Origin: Trichuris trichiura | Taxonomy: Eukaryota; Nematoda; Enoplea; Trichinellida; Trichuridae | Assembly: GCA_037903355.1 (NCBI GenBank) | Contig: JBAJFE010000048.1 | Coordinates: forward strand, 337,010-401,009 | Reading direction: 5' to 3' | Length of the DNA stretch: 64,000 nt | Part shown: one piece after another, positions 36,082-48,416 of the stretch | How the letters are laid out: each line of letters begins with the position of its first letter | Position numbering within the stretch: position 1 is the first letter of the stretch | The notes under the pieces: model-generated | What the model was told of the DNA's origin: nothing | The model's database searches: none | What the model saw: the letters and a program-made list of their open reading frames with translations, nothing else | Made by a program: the position numbers and the translations under genes

Positions 36082-36665
36082 TGAGCACAGTGCGGGCTCG
36101 GCCGACGATGTCGTCCAAGCTTAGGTTCTCCATGCATGAACTCACGCGGAGCAGCTGGAGGATGCTACCTGGCAGTCCGTCCACAAATGCACAGGCCAGT
36201 GCCTTGTCCGACACTCCACCGAAGAGCCTTGCCAGTCTTCGCAGATCCGCCAAAAACGAATCCGGCTTTTCGTTCGGCTTCAGCTTCCTTGAGACGAACC
36301 ACTCATAGGCAACGAAGGAGTCTACTTCGAATGCCGCCCCTTAGAGCATTCTTAACTTTGGCAGCGTTTCTCTGGTGTTCAAGAGGAAGCTGGCTATACA
36401 CGGCGAAGGCGCTACCAGTCAGTCGCAGCAGTATGACGCTCGTGACATCATCGATTCCTCGGATCCGGCACACCAGCTCGAGCTTGTCGAGCCATTCAGA
36501 GATCGGTTGATTCGACGAGCCGTCATATTCAGGAATTTGTCGCACGTCAAGGGAAGCGTCGGTCCGCCGGGGCTCCGTCTTTGCATCAGCAGAAGTATCC
36601 ATTCGGTTAGGCTCCATGCCTCGATAGCTTGTGCGCTCCAAACGGTTGCCGATGAACGGTCGCAA
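35969..36665 (-). pseudogene. Gypsy gag
   Basis: Two overlapping frames make up one gag. The first has IPEYDGSSNQPISEWLDKLEL and LRLTGSAFAVYSQLP, the usual capsid blocks. The second continues with LFGGVSDKALACAFVDGLPG and LSLDDIVGRARTVLND. The split between frames shows at least one frameshift near 36253-36303. Confidence 0.75.
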
Positions 36666-37190
36666 GGCTTTACTGTCGATGAGAACAACGGTACAGAAAG
36701 ATACGTAGGTGAGTTGGAGAAAGCCAGAATACCTCGTGCTCTGAGCGGCGCGTTTATATACCCTTCCCTGACCTGCGCATTGGCCACATGTCGGGCACAG
36801 GTCAGGGATCAGCGGCCGTCAAGAGATTTAGCCCGCGGCCGGCGCGGGTGTCCGGCGAAGTCGCAAATGTTTACGTCCTCGCCTGGGAGAAACGCCCTTC
36901 GCCAACAGGTTGCGCCCGCTTTGGGGCCGTGGACGTGCGCAGCCACCGGCAGAAACCATAAACGGGTCCCATCGTACAGGAACATTATCATGAAAATGTA
37001 CGCACTCTTGACCAAATGCTACGTATTCATTGACGGTCCATTGGTCGTTTGGCATCGGTTAATGCTGAACCGACGGTACTCAAACGTCCACGTTCCCACC
37101 CAAACCTCAGACTTCCACTGTCCTCAGCGTCATTAGCCTTTGACCTTCAATGAGCCTGTAAATGTTCCAGCGCCCCCTTGACAATCATTC

Positions 37191-37909
37191 ATGTAATAAG
37201 GCGTGCATTCTAGGGCAATGGAACTCGGAAGGCCACGAAAAGCTGAAAAGATGAATCATGTTCGTAGAGAAGCAGAACATGGCTTGAAGATGAGTCTTTT
37301 TGTAAGGGCTTCGTGGAAGCAAGTAAATTATTTTGTTACCAATTCAAGACTTTGACTCACTCAGGATTCTGGCGTCACGAAATTTCAATCAGTTGGGTTA
37401 TACGAACCATTCAGTGTCACGTGGCAATCAGCATTTCGATCTTAACAAGTATGAAGCCTTATTTAACATTGCACTCTATTCGGACTTCGATAAATTCGCA
37501 AGTTCGACCGTTCAGGATGTTAACTCGTCCAACCTGTCGACTCACATTGCATTCAGAACAATTCGGGAGTTGGGCCCATTCGAAATTCTGAAATGCTCGC
37601 TAACTTAAAGCTGTGAAAGTCGGTTCGAAGGGAAAAACAGAGGAATGAGATAGAGGTGAACACGGAGTAACTCAAAGCTATTGTACAGAGTAAAAACAGA
37701 CGCATGGCCAACGGTCAAATAGCGATGGACAAGCGATAACCGATCAACATAAGAAGGTTGGAGGTACAATGGCCTCGGCTGAACAGATTAGTATCTGTAC
37801 GCATTTTATTTTGTTGCATAGCTTCTGTTGGAGGTCTACTAAATGGCGAGGTGCATACAAATAACGCCATTGTAAAACCATGCACAAGACTTTTCAGGGG
37901 CTAAAATGC
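37191..37909. other. No supported gene
   Basis: No recognised family between the Gypsy leader and a Tigger end. Confidence 0.45.
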
Positions 37910-38017
37910 TTCCTTAAAAAAGGTTTTGTCCTTGCGCTTATTTACGTGCTGACCAACCAACTTGTCAAATTTCGGTCAACATAGAAAGGTGGTCAACTTT
38001 GGAGGCTCCCTCCACTG
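37910..38017. repeat. Tigger-type terminal fragment
   Basis: Contains GTGCTGACCAACCAACTTG and GTGGTCAACTTTGGAGG, the GTTGACC-rich end of the Tigger family, ending …CTCCACTG before TA. Confidence 0.6.
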
Positions 38018-39669
38018 TATTTACCTACAAGCGTCAAACTGAAATGTTCGTCAACTTGATCGATTCGTCAAAGTGATTGCTTCAGCAACCTGATCGACTT
38101 TTGCCGTGTGGCAACGTTATTTGTTTCGACGTAAAGCGCACGTATGACAAAGTAATCATGGTCAAACTATAGCTGTAACGTTGCCTAATCGACAGCAAAC
38201 CACGTAACTCGCCATTGCAAAATGAAAGCGTCAAATCAACTGTGGCGAAGAATTCTTCACTGGCAGCGCTACAGAGGATGCCAATTTACTTACATCAGTA
38301 AAAGTGGAGCGCTGCTCAGTTTGCATGGTTCATCGGTCAGCAACCGTAACGTGCAAGTGTACTTACATGCTAGCCACTCAACAATAAATACAGTGGGGAC
38401 ATGCAGGTTCTTATACAGTACTTAGTTAAGTCCCTTCAGGGCCTATTTTTAGTTACCCGAACTGGAAATCTTTTGTTCAGAATAATTTCGGTTTCCAAAG
38501 CAAATCTATTTAGCCACCTAATCGTAATGTACATTGCATGATAGAGCAATATATAACGTTTTCGACCAAGCGACGATTCATATAGCAATAGGGCAGGTTT
38601 GCATGCATCTACGTGCTTCTGTGCTTGTTAACCTGTGCTGTTATTACGAAAGCGAAAAATTACTGGCTGATCATCAAACAGTGTAACTCAATTATTGCTG
38701 ATCTCGCCTTCATTGTTTAAAGCCAGGCTGCATTGCGAACGAACGTTGAATTGCGTGTTTCAAAACGGTGTTATGATGATCTGTTCTAAAGATCACCACT
38801 AATTATTTGAAAGCATTATGCTTGAAAATAAACTTCTACAGTTTCCAAAGTACACTATTAACCCAAGAAATGTTTTGTAGAAGAAAGAAGGAATCTTGCG
38901 TACTTTTTATGCTCAGGTATGCACTTTTCCACAGTATAGTGATGAGTACTAATTAAAGGGTAGGGTGTCTTTAAAAGGAATGTAGCGTACTGTTTTGTCG
39001 CTTTCACTTGCTGTTTGCTGATGCTTTCAATTTTCATTGTTACCCTTTCGGTTCATTTTCAACTTGAAATTATCGCTTTTTGAAAAACAGGTTTCTTGTG
39101 ATATAAATCGTTTAACGATGTATTTCATGCAGTTAAAACTGAAGTTTACTTGACAGCTAATGTCGTGAATGTTTTGTTTCTCATGGATTGTGCAGTTCAA
39201 TGTTTGAAGCTTGTTTACAACGGCTCGCTAAATTAGCAATGGCAAAATATTCGCAGAAAAATTCGGTCCTTATTCGCGTTATACGAAATGCTCACGCAAC
39301 AGTAGTTTAAGCTTTTGGGACTCAACTGAATCCGACCTCATGGGAGGGCAAAGGCAGTTGTGATTGCCCGCCACAGTGTTCTTATGCTCGAGACAACGGG
39401 TCAAAGCGCTGTTGCGCAGCACCCGGTCTGTTTGATCAGATCAGCCGATGCTTCGCTGACCTTGACACCTTAGCCTCAGTTGATGGAAAGGGGTTTAATG
39501 GCGGACGTAGAATGCCTTTTTTACTTTCGTAAGGAAAACAGGCTCTCGCTACATGCGATCTTTGCCCGGGGGTAGAGCTAACGTTGAGAGATGTATGCTG
39601 TCACTGAGACTTTGATCGCGCTCGCCGTTTTCTTGAAATATCTTTTCTCGGTGGCTGTCTCTGCAAATT
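38018..39669. other. No supported gene
   Basis: Short open frames only, no recognised family. Confidence 0.45.
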
Positions 39670-40136
39670 TATGTTTTGGTCTGCCACGACCTCTTCGTTG
39701 TAGAATGTTCGCTGACATCGTCGCGTCGTGCGTTGTCCAATTGTTCGGATTGATTTGCGTTGAATTCGTTCGGTCGACGTCTAAACGGTTCTTTGTAGCC
39801 GTTGACTCCGTCTACATGTTGTCTGAACCTGTGAAACAGGATGCTCCCCGTTTCTCTTTTGTAGAAAGCGTTGCAACTACATGCAAGTATATAAACAACA
39901 TCAGGTCTCTCATCTGACGACATTTCGATCTTATTATTTCGTAGAGATCGTAATAGTGCCAGGATTTTGAGGAACACACTGAAATCGAGTGTTCTCTTTA
40001 GACGTTAGAGACGTTAATTAATTCCCGTGTAGTAGGGTAGAACAATAAGGAGCCTGGTTATATTGGGCAAATAACCTTTAGCATGTTTAGTCTGCCCTGT
40101 ATTACGACAGACATGTGATTGGCAGTATAACCGCTA

Positions 40137-40356
40137 TGAAGATATAGTGTCTTCGTACGGGACCAAATAATTTCATTTTTTGGCTTCTTTTTGTACGGAT
40201 TTTCTATGTCCTGTTGAAAAAAGACGGGTCAAGTTTTATTCATACGTCATTCCTTAGACCGCTGATGAAGGGTCAAGTTCGGACCCGAAAGCTACGGACA
40301 GTTTATTAATAAAAGTTTTTTTTTCAACGGGACAGAAAATCCGTACAAAAAGAAGC
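40137..40356. mobile_element. Hammerhead-bearing foldback element, family A, copy 4
   Basis: Inserted in the PLE above. Direct repeats CAGTATAACCGYTA (40123-40136, 40357-40370; 13 of 14) flank it. The left arm is partly deleted; the right arm keeps a ribozyme core. Confidence 0.8.
40259..40297 (+). ncRNA. Small hammerhead-like ribozyme core
   Basis: CTGATGA (40262-40268), stem II GGGTC/GACCC, GAAA, AGCT, A; stem I CCG/CGG. The nucleotide before stem II is A here, C in all other copies, so it is probably unpaired. Confidence 0.6.
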
Positions 40357-41839
40357 CAGTATAACCGTTAATGTAAAGTGCCCTTTTAATGTGCCTGAGT
40401 TCTTCTTCAGGATGCTTTGCATCACAAATGCTCGCCGCGATGTCTACCGTTCCACGAATGATACCACTCATCACTGAACGCGGATGGGGAGAAGCGAAAT
40501 AGAGGTAACTATCAGAGTAGGCTGGTTTACGGCATATGTTCTTTAACCTGTGAGGTCTTCTGATGACTAGAGCGTCAAGAAAGGGTAACGAATTTCTAAT
40601 CTTTTTCGATGGTAAAGTAGATGTAAGTCTGGAAGAAACTGTTTATGTGTTCAAAGAGTAGCTCTTCCTTACCACTCTCCACGGTAGTGAAGATATCGTC
40701 CATACACCGTTTGAAAAGGCTTGGGACAAGCGGCTTTAGTGTTGTTTCGCTTGTTTTCCGGAAGTTCCATGAACATTTCAGCTAGAACGGGAGAAAGAGT
40801 GCTTCCCATTACAGCTCCGCTGTTCTGCAGGAAGAAGTTGTCTTGAAACTTAAAATAGTTCCTTCCTTTATGCAAATGGAGATAAATATCAGGATGTGGA
40901 ACGGCTTGGGCTTCGTCCTATGCATGAGGTTTGTGTCTGCCGCGTGGTCTTCTAAAAAATTTGCGGTGTACATCAACTCGTGAAGAGCTGGGTGTCTGGC
41001 AATGGAATAACGGGTCGTCATTTTGATTTTTCCGTTGCCTAGGAGCTCGTATACCACGCTGACGACGGAACTACAGCATCTCGTAAGCTATGTGCACTAA
41101 TTCCTCATTTTGGGGACTGAGCAGGTGCCGGATTAGTGCATTTGCCGAATTACCAGTACTCACGGCAGGACATGCAATTTACCCAAGAGCTATCTGCCTT
41201 GATTGGCTCTTGAGTTACCCTGTGAACTAGTACAGGTTGTTCGATAAAGGAAGCTGATCATGGATTGTAACTTTAATGAAGAGAGGCAAAGTAAACAGCA
41301 AAGGTGCAGAAAACGTGACTAGCAAAAGTAGAGCAACTTTTTTGCCCAGGTTAAAAAGGTTCATAATAGCCATTGATCATCATAGTGAAAGCGAAGTTCT
41401 GATGTTCGGAAAAGAGGCAGTTTGGAACTGAAGAAGTGAGTTCCGTCTAGATTACTCCGTTCGTCTGGAAAGTGACTTACAGGCCATAAACTCATGGCAA
41501 TAGGGGAGGAATATTTGGATGAGCAGAAGTTGAAGGCATTGGATTTTCAAATGCCAGCGCATTCCACTAGGTGTTTAGCCATTTTTTTGAAAATGTCTTT
41601 CAAAGTGAGCTGTTTCATATACTTTGGCCTTTCTCTGATTAGCTTATCCTGCAGCATTGAATGTTCACCGAGCAGCTGCATGCATAAAATCGTCATGAAT
41701 CATAATTAATGCGCAGGGCAGTTGCCTTGCTGTCATTTAGGTCGGTCTGCTTTGTCCATAGCTTGCCGTCGTCACAACCTAATTGCTCACCGAAATGTGT
41801 AGGAATGAGCGATCTTTCCGAATTAGCAAAGCCCAGATT

Positions 41840-41965
41840 AGTGACAACTTAGTGCATATTGTTTTCCCTGTTTTCCTTAACAATTTGCTCATCTACTCGC
41901 TAGCAGGACATTCATTTTTATTTTCTACACATACAGATAATAAGGAACAGGAAGGATTTGTGAAA
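41840..41965. repeat. Decayed single family B arm
   Basis: TTAACAATTTGCTCATCTACTC and the following CAGGACATTC…ACAGATAAT match the arm layout. No ribozyme core remains. Confidence 0.5.
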
Positions 41966-42261
41966 AGGTCAAAACGAAAATTCACGACAGTTGTAAGTGC
42001 AGCAACTTTGTTTGCACGTAGTTTAATGATTGAGACCGTCCAGTTTTATGGTCAGCGACTTTAATTGCAGGAAGCTTTAACGTGGAATTGGTGTTGTGCT
42101 TGAAAACAGTGGAATGAAGTATCTCCTATCATGACGTCATGCGCAAAGGATATCATCCCTATTCCACTTGATACTTTGGTTGGGCATTTATTCTCTAATT
42201 GCAGTTGCTGCATGCTATCAAATGGGGTAAACTACGTTATATGAAAAATGAAAATTTTTTC

Positions 42262-43227
42262 TTTCTCGTTTGTCCCACTATGCAGGGTCTGGCACCTCCA
42301 ACAATATTCTTCCATTTGCATCTGTCTAGCTCTTAGTCTTTCCATGATTCGTAGTTATTTTATGTTTGCCCGCATTCTGTCCATGCGCTTTAATTTGTCA
42401 CCCTCTTGGACGTTTGCCCTCTATTGAAGTATGGAGTAGTAGCTGTCTTGCAAGATGATTGTTTTTCCCGTCGGTGTACATGTCCAAATCACCCTAGGCA
42501 TTTTTCTCCAGCTTTGTTCACTGTAGGCTCTACCCCCAATAACAATCTTACTATTTCGTCAGAGGTATGTTCCAACCTACTCATTCCGAGAGTACCCCTA
42601 AGCGTGGTCGTTTCCTCGACATTTAAGAGATGCTCTTCTTTCTTGTTAGTCGCCCAGCACTCAGAACCGTAGAGGACCGCTTAGCAAATGACAGTGCGGT
42701 AGACTTTCGGCTGCAGTTTTCGTGCAAGCTCTCTGTCACATAAAATGCTGGTTAGCGTTCTCCGTCGCTGCCAAGCTGTCTGTATGTTAGCTGGTACATA
42801 AGTTGTGACACCTCCGTCATATAACAGGAGCTTCCGAAGTATTTGAATATCAGAACTTCAGTTAAGTGTTCATGAATTCAAGTTGATTGTGCCGGGGGCT
42901 TGGGATTCAAATTCTATGTGTACTATCTTTCTGAAATTTAGCTTTAAGGCCGCATCGTAATGCATGATTTTTTTCGGAATAATTGCTTTGCTTCTAAAGC
43001 TTTATGCGTTTCCGCCATGAGGACAGCATCATCGCGGATAGCATGGAATGCGGTTATAACATTCTTCACTGGTGAACGTGTCCATTCCAGTCATGAAAAG
43101 CAGCTAGCAGGAAGCAGAATTTTAGTTTACCCCTAGCGTAATTGGGAAGGTCCGGGTCTACTCTGCGCTTGCACGCACTTTGCTCCTCGTGTGGTTATCG
43201 ACCTTCATATTCTAACTTTTGTATGGT
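42262..43227 (-). pseudogene. RTE reverse transcriptase second half
   Basis: In changing frames the - strand gives SLPHCHLLSGPLRF, then the equivalents of VLGD, RMDRMRANIK and RLRARQMQMEEYCWR, which correspond to the RTE C-terminal blocks (…YGSECW…, RPRGRPKTRW, RADxDRxKWR). Heavily decayed. Confidence 0.6.
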
Positions 43228-43905
43228 TGTTTCCTGCCCGTTTTTGGATTCTGAAATCAAACTGAACAAGCGCCCTACCGACGGATGGATGAGCGATCAG
43301 TAGGGAAAAACTAAAAACAGTGGTACTTTCAGAGCTTTCAGGATGTTCGTGTCCCGTCTTCAGCGATAATGGTTGCATAAACCATACACTGAGGATAGAT
43401 TATTTAAAGGCGGCCGAGGGGTGTCAGACAGCACGGAACAACATCTAGTTTTACAGATGAGGCATGTTCATATCATGCTTACCTCAACTCTGTTGTCACG
43501 ATTCGTGGATATGTTATTGTGGATGAACAGGGGCTCTTTTATTTGTCGAAGACGGAATTGGCTCTCACGGCAAATAATTTATGGATGTAGGCCGTATGAG
43601 CGCTGAGAAACATGCTCAACGACTGCGGAACTGTTCTCTGCTTTCTCCGTAGTCTGTAATAGTGGTACCATTTGTGATTAGCCCCGGCGTTTTTCCTGTA
43701 TGTCCCGTTCCTCTCCCGCTCAGTTTTAAATAACTTCACTTTGGAGTAGAGATTACACAACCATTATCGCTGATGACGGTTGGTCCCAAAAACTTTGAGA
43801 GCATCATTGTTCTGACCCTTTCTTTTGATAACTTATCTATCCGTTGGTAGGGCACTTGTTTGGCTTAATTTCAGAACTCAAGAATGGGTAAGAAACAACC
43901 GCACG
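43228..43905 (-). mobile_element. Foldback (family B) with degenerate PLE endonuclease end, copy in RTE
   Basis: Same layout as 26513-27190; PLE-derived interior on the - strand (43539-43760). Ribozyme core on the - strand at 43329-43366. No clear target duplication was found. Confidence 0.75.
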
Positions 43906-45175
43906 GAAGTTCGACGATAGCTACCTTTAGACCCATTAACAAGCAGCTGGCTTTCAAAATCGTCCCTGGAAATTGTTTTTATCCAGTTCACATCTTCCTC
44001 AGGCACATTGCATTCTCGAAATGCGTACCGTATGGTTGAGTGTGGTAGTTTGTTAAAGCCTCTTCGAGGTCAAAGAAGGGTGCATGTAGTAGTATTTGAT
44101 TTTTTCCTGGTATTTTCCGTTAGTACTCTTGTCTCATGAAGTGCTTCTGTTGCGCTGCAGGCTTTCCTGAGCCCTTATTGGTTGTCCGTGGTGCATGTGA
44201 TGTTTCTTATCCTGAATAAGTGGTTCGTTCAATAATCTTGTGGACGTGACTTGTAGAACAGTCGACCATGTCACCCTTACCTTTCTATATCAGTATTGTT
44301 ACGCAGTTTTCCCAAATGAGGGGTTTTGTTTGCGTGCAACGATTTGGTTGAATTGTGCTGTGAGCCATGTAACACCTGCTGGCAGCAGAGCTTCCAGAAT
44401 TCGCTTGGTAGGTCATCTGCGCCTGTTGCTTTGTCGTGCTTCATTTTTGTTAACGCTAGTTTGACCTCTTCTGTGTAAATTTGTGAGACTGTTCCCGATA
44501 CTACTATGCCCTCTGAGATCTGTGGGCGTTTGAATTTTTGTGTAGCGATTTAGGAACTTTTGTCTGTCCAATATTTCTTTTGATTTTCTCAATACATTTC
44601 CTTTTATGTCCCCGATCTGACAGTAGTGACCGATATTTTCTGTGGCTTGTAAACGTGTTTCTGCCAATTTGTATATGATTAGCTCCCGATGCGGAGCCCT
44701 CAATTGTTGATACAATTTTAACATGTGTGTGCTGCTTTCATCTTACTGGCATTTTTCTTTGTCAACTTTTGTTTCGAGATAGCGTTTGCAACTTGCTTCT
44801 GTTTGGGTTAATTGCCGTTGTTTGTACATTTGTTTTTCTATTTGACAACTTTTATTGGTACTTCTGCATTCCACCATCATTTGATTTACTTATTGTTTAG
44901 CTTTGATTTTCCCAGTGGTTGAATTGCGTTTTTGTGTGCAGCAGTTATTAGTTATTGTCATGTTTCCTCTGGTGTTTGTTTCAGCTGTTGCGGTAATGAC
45001 TGTTCCAAGATCGTCTGTGCCAACAGATGTTCTTAAAGTTTCTAGCACTTGATTCTTTCCGTAGTATTTATCGGTAGCCATTGTTTTCGTTGGGCATCCT
45101 TTCAGATTTCAAGATGGAGGAATCGATGTTATGGAAGGCAGCTATCACCAGCGATCACTTTACAATCCTTCATCA
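43228..45175 (-). repeat. Near-identical 1.95-kb repeat, copy 2
   Basis: Partner of 26513-28463. Here RTE sequence continues on both sides of the foldback, so this locus represents the older arrangement. Confidence 0.9.
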
Positions 45176-45617
45176 ATTTGAGTTTACGTCGTCGGGTTTC
45201 CCAGTAATCTATTGGCGTGTTTTGTTTTCCATTTGCGAACGTGATCAAGTGGTTATCTTTCTTGATGAAGTATGTGTTTGCTATAGCTGGGTCACGCGCA
45301 GAGACGAAGAGTCAATTATTCTTTCGCCTTCCTGATTGCGTGCACCATATCCATGGCATCCGCGGTAGACTCTAGCTGCACCTTTCGTTTTACCGTAGCC
45401 ATTTAAAACAGCTCCATGGAACAGTTGTTCTTCCGGTATGCCACTGGTAAAGGTTTTCAGATCTTCTCAGAACTTAGTTTTTCCCGTTCGGTGGAGGCAA
45501 TCCGTGGGGTATAAGCGGAAACAACTGTGATTGAGCATTTCTCAAGATTTGGTTTGATTGCATGAGACGGTCACTGATGCGATCTATTGCTGCGACTTTT
45601 CTCTAAGGTGTGTGACT
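43906..45617 (-). pseudogene. RTE endonuclease end and reverse transcriptase first half
   Basis: - strand blocks include RISDRLMQ (endonuclease), HGYGARNQEGERIIDSSS, FIKKDNHLITFANGK, IDYWETRRRKLKL and LAETRLQATENIGHYCQIGD, in RTE order. Similarity to 27191-28463 is near identity up to about 45175. Confidence 0.75.
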
Positions 45618-46603
45618 CTTGAAGATATGATGTCTTGGTACGGGACTATAAGTTGTCATAATGAAGTGTTTTTATTACGGAGTGTATGTCCCGTGTTATG
45701 TAAAATAAATTTTAATCTCCGGAGCTTTCAGGTCTATCGTGACCCGTCTTCAGTGTTCATAAAATGAATGTAATTTCCGAAGCGAGGTCAACCTTCAATC
45801 GTTTTTAACGATTTTCCATTTGTTCCATATTTGTTAATGACTTATTTCTTTACTTTTACCAGGTGCTCCTGTATGTCATCCACTTAGTGAGCAGCAATTG
45901 TGGCGTGTGATAATATTTGTCCTTAGATCACTTATTGCTGCTTCTTAATCCCGATTGTAGGTTATATTGTGTCTAATGTAAAGGGCCTCTTTAAGTCTTC
46001 TTAAGCGTAGGTTACTTTCATAGCCTAAGGCCTTTGGTTGAAGGGGCTGTTTGCAATGCACCGCGTGTTCCATTACAGCGGAAGGTTGTATCGCCTTTTC
46101 CATGGTGACTCTTGGATTCAATATTGGCCTTCCACGATGAGCCATTGGGGTGCCATTACTGTGGAGGTTGTTTTTTGCGTTGTTGTAACTGTTGAGCTTT
46201 ATGTGTTCGTTGAATCAAATGTGGAACAAATGGACAATGGATAAAAGTACACATTACTTGGAACAAACAAGAAACAAATTTACAAATATGAACACAAAAA
46301 ATGGATAAAAACGTGAATTGACGATGGAAGAAAATTGAAGAATAAGTCAATATGTGTGCACAAAAAATTCTACAAGATATACGGAACAAAGAAAGTGGCA
46401 GCTGACAGACACAGAAGAAACCTCCAACAGAAAACTTTAAAACTCTCGTTTTAAACCGTTAAAAACGATTGAAGGTTGACTTCACTTCGCAAATTACATT
46501 CACTTTATGACCGCTGAAGACGGGTCACGATAGACCCGAAAGCTCCGGAGATTAAAGTTTATTTTACATATCACGGGACATACACCCGTAATAAAGACAC
46601 TTC
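45618..46603 (-). mobile_element. Family A foldback with PLE endonuclease end inside
   Basis: Arms of about 190 bp; flanks AAGGTGTGTGACT (45605-45617) and AAGGTGTTTTACT (46604-46616) are a likely 13-bp target duplication (11 of 13). Between the arms the - strand reads SAVMEHAVHCKQPLQPKALG and RLKEALYIRHNITYNRD, a PLE endonuclease C-terminus. So family A as well as B contains PLE remains. Confidence 0.75.
46511..46548 (+). ncRNA. Small hammerhead-like ribozyme core
   Basis: CTGAAGA (46514-46520), stem II GGGTC/GACCC, GAAA, AGCT, C; stem I CCG/CGG. The partner core in the left arm (45718-45756, - strand) has a broken first stem I pair. Confidence 0.6.
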
Positions 46604-46649
46604 AAGGTGTTTTACTAGTGTAACGGCCATGCTCTTTCTGCCGCTTTAT

Positions 46650-46864
46650 GTTCTATTTTATAGGAATTTGTATCCATCGCCATTATCACGAAGTTTTTTA
46701 CCTTTCCATTTTGTTTCTTGTTGGCACGCCATATCGATCCGGTAATGTTTTAACAGAGCCCCTACTTTGCGATGTCTTCTGGTGAGCGCACAACCATTAA
46801 GAGTTGCGATTCTAAATGGAACCTGTTGTACTACGTGGACATTTTCGTGGTGTTCTTTACTCAC
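46650..46864 (-). pseudogene. RTE endonuclease (EEP) N-terminus
   Basis: RIATLNGCALTRRHRKVGALL and ACQQETKWKGKKLRDNGDGY are the first two blocks of apurinic-type endonucleases in RTE elements; the Glu of QETKW is a metal ligand. The continuation is beyond the foldback, at 45617. Confidence 0.8.
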
Positions 46865-48139
46865 CGGTTTCTTTACCCGATCGTGTCGATTTGGAGTTTA
46901 GATTCTGCAGCTTTTAGAAAGAGGTCATTCAGACTTAACTTACGAGTGAAATGTTTGAAACATGAAACACACATTTCTTTATATCGCTTTGGTTTGTAGC
47001 GAAGTGATTCTAACTTTTCTGTTTGTGTGACTTGTTGTCGTGTCAGCCTAAGAATAAACTTCGCAGCCTTGTGCTTCATTTTTGATATGTACTGGTTGCA
47101 GTATGGAATCACTCTTCGACCTAAATTTCAGGCCACATTTTACTTTTTGTGTCGACTTGTATGGAGTTTCACCTGCGGTCTCAGATGAATTGCTATTCGA
47201 AGCTGTTAGCTTATCATCACAGCTCCTGCCGGATGCATTCGACTGCTTTACTATGGCCAAATTTAGTGAGATTTTTGCGTTTTTTCATAATGTATCAGCT
47301 TTTGTTGGTGTTGTGGTGCCAGGAAACAAAGCTGCGATAAGTAATACGAGTTGGGCATATTTCTAATACTGGTAAACTATAAATGGAGTACAAATAGCAA
47401 AATGAAAGAGTAATAACGGTTCCTATGCATTTTAATCAGCCTGGAGAGCAGTATAGACGAAGCCTGTTAAGTCATGCTAAGTCATACGATAAGATTGCAG
47501 TTACACAACATACAAAAGAGCCTAAGCAGATGTTGTGTTCATCAGCGCCAGATTTGTTGATCTCCGTCAAAAGTGGCGTCATAGTTTTCCTGGGAGAAGC
47601 CGCTTAGAGTCAAATTGGCAGATGTGAAGGGGCCACCCTGTGTGACTGCGGAAACTTTTTGAAACCAACGAACTTTTTTATGAATGGGCATTGATTCACC
47701 ATGGAAGTTTTTCTTGAAAACTGTAGGGCAATTTGAAAAAAAATTAGTAATACAATATTCTTTGACAGTAAATTTACCGTTTAGAGCAAATTTCATGTCT
47801 TCATTTTTGCAATGTAAAAGTAATGGTTATCTTCCAGGACATTTCCTGTTCTTCAATCGTGGATGCTTTATAATATTTCGTACTGAATGATGGACGCTTT
47901 GTAGCATTATGACTTTTTGCCGTTTTGAATGACGGACCAGTTTGCCTTTTTTACTTTAAAAAACGATTACGAATAAATTCTTGTCGAATTAACTTTTATA
48001 AGTCCCAAAGTGAGCTTATAAGCATGCAAATTTCATTTGTTATTCCTTCCCTGCAGAAAGCGATTAAGGAAGGGTGTTTCCTAGTACTGTCCGAGCTCTC
48101 ATTATTAAAAATATATTGGCGAAATTTGCCATCGTTTGA
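46865..48139. other. No identified gene
   Basis: A - strand frame at 47542-47796 (84 codons, NLTLSGFSQENYDATFDGD) and several others show no recognised similarity. Confidence 0.4.
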
Positions 48140-48290
48140 TAAGACTGAGTTAGAACAGACAGACGAACGCAATCTGAGCGCTGCCATCTACCTGCACAAC
48201 TGATTTTGCACTAACCGCTTACTGCTACATCTATAACTTACGAAAGGAGTTTAAAGAGAGAAAGATAAGAAGGTACAGCATAATTCGATA
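48140..48290 (+). repeat. Dispersed repeat, copy 2
   Basis: Counterpart of 4960-5110; shares AGCGCTGCCATCTACCTG and GAAGGTACAGCATAA. Confidence 0.55.
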
Positions 48291-48416
48291 ATTAAAAAAT
48301 GTAAAACAGTCAATCTGTAACGCAGAATTCAGAGAAATTAGAGCTGCAGTGTAAAACTTAAAAATAGGAGGGGGCGAGGGACAGATTAATCGAGTTCTCA
48401 ACCATCATTCTACCCA

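Larger units (their letters stand above)
34050..37190 (-). mobile_element. Ty3/Gypsy retrotransposon, truncated, GC-rich
   Basis: Order on the - strand: putative 5' LTR/leader (about 37190-36670, TATATAAA box at 36753-36760), gag, zinc knuckle, aspartic protease, RT and the start of RNase H. It stops exactly at the hAT end at 34050, with integrase and 3' LTR missing. GC content is visibly higher than in surrounding DNA. Confidence 0.8.
39670..41060 (-). pseudogene. Penelope-like element: reverse transcriptase and GIY-YIG endonuclease, split by a foldback
   Basis: On the - strand, 41060-40669 holds RT: YFKFQDNFFLQNSGAVMGS and TLSPVLAEMFMEL are the PLE palm blocks. The YxDD box follows after a frameshift. 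EELRHIKRALYINGY (near 40400) is the conserved PLE end of RT. The foldback at 40137-40356 comes next, then RPDVVYILACSCNAFYKRETGS (39950-39850), the GIY-YIG region with Tyr-Ile-Gly changed to Tyr-Lys-Arg. Frameshifts and the insertion make it inactive. Confidence 0.8.
42262..46864 (-). mobile_element. RTE-type non-LTR retrotransposon split by two foldbacks
   Basis: Read on the - strand: endonuclease start at 46864-46650, foldback A (46603-45618), endonuclease end and linker at 45617-45100, RT first half at 45100-43906, foldback B (43905-43228), RT second half at 43227-42262. All pieces carry frameshifts and stops. Confidence 0.8.

Noticed and set aside
41040..41080. GCTGACGACGGAAC on the + strand, like a family B core
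   Set aside because: The second half of stem II and the GAAA are missing.
47542..47796. 84-codon - strand frame with NLTLSGFSQENYDATFDGD
   Set aside because: Looks protein-like but matches no family I can name and lacks clear neighbours or splice partners; not called as a gene.
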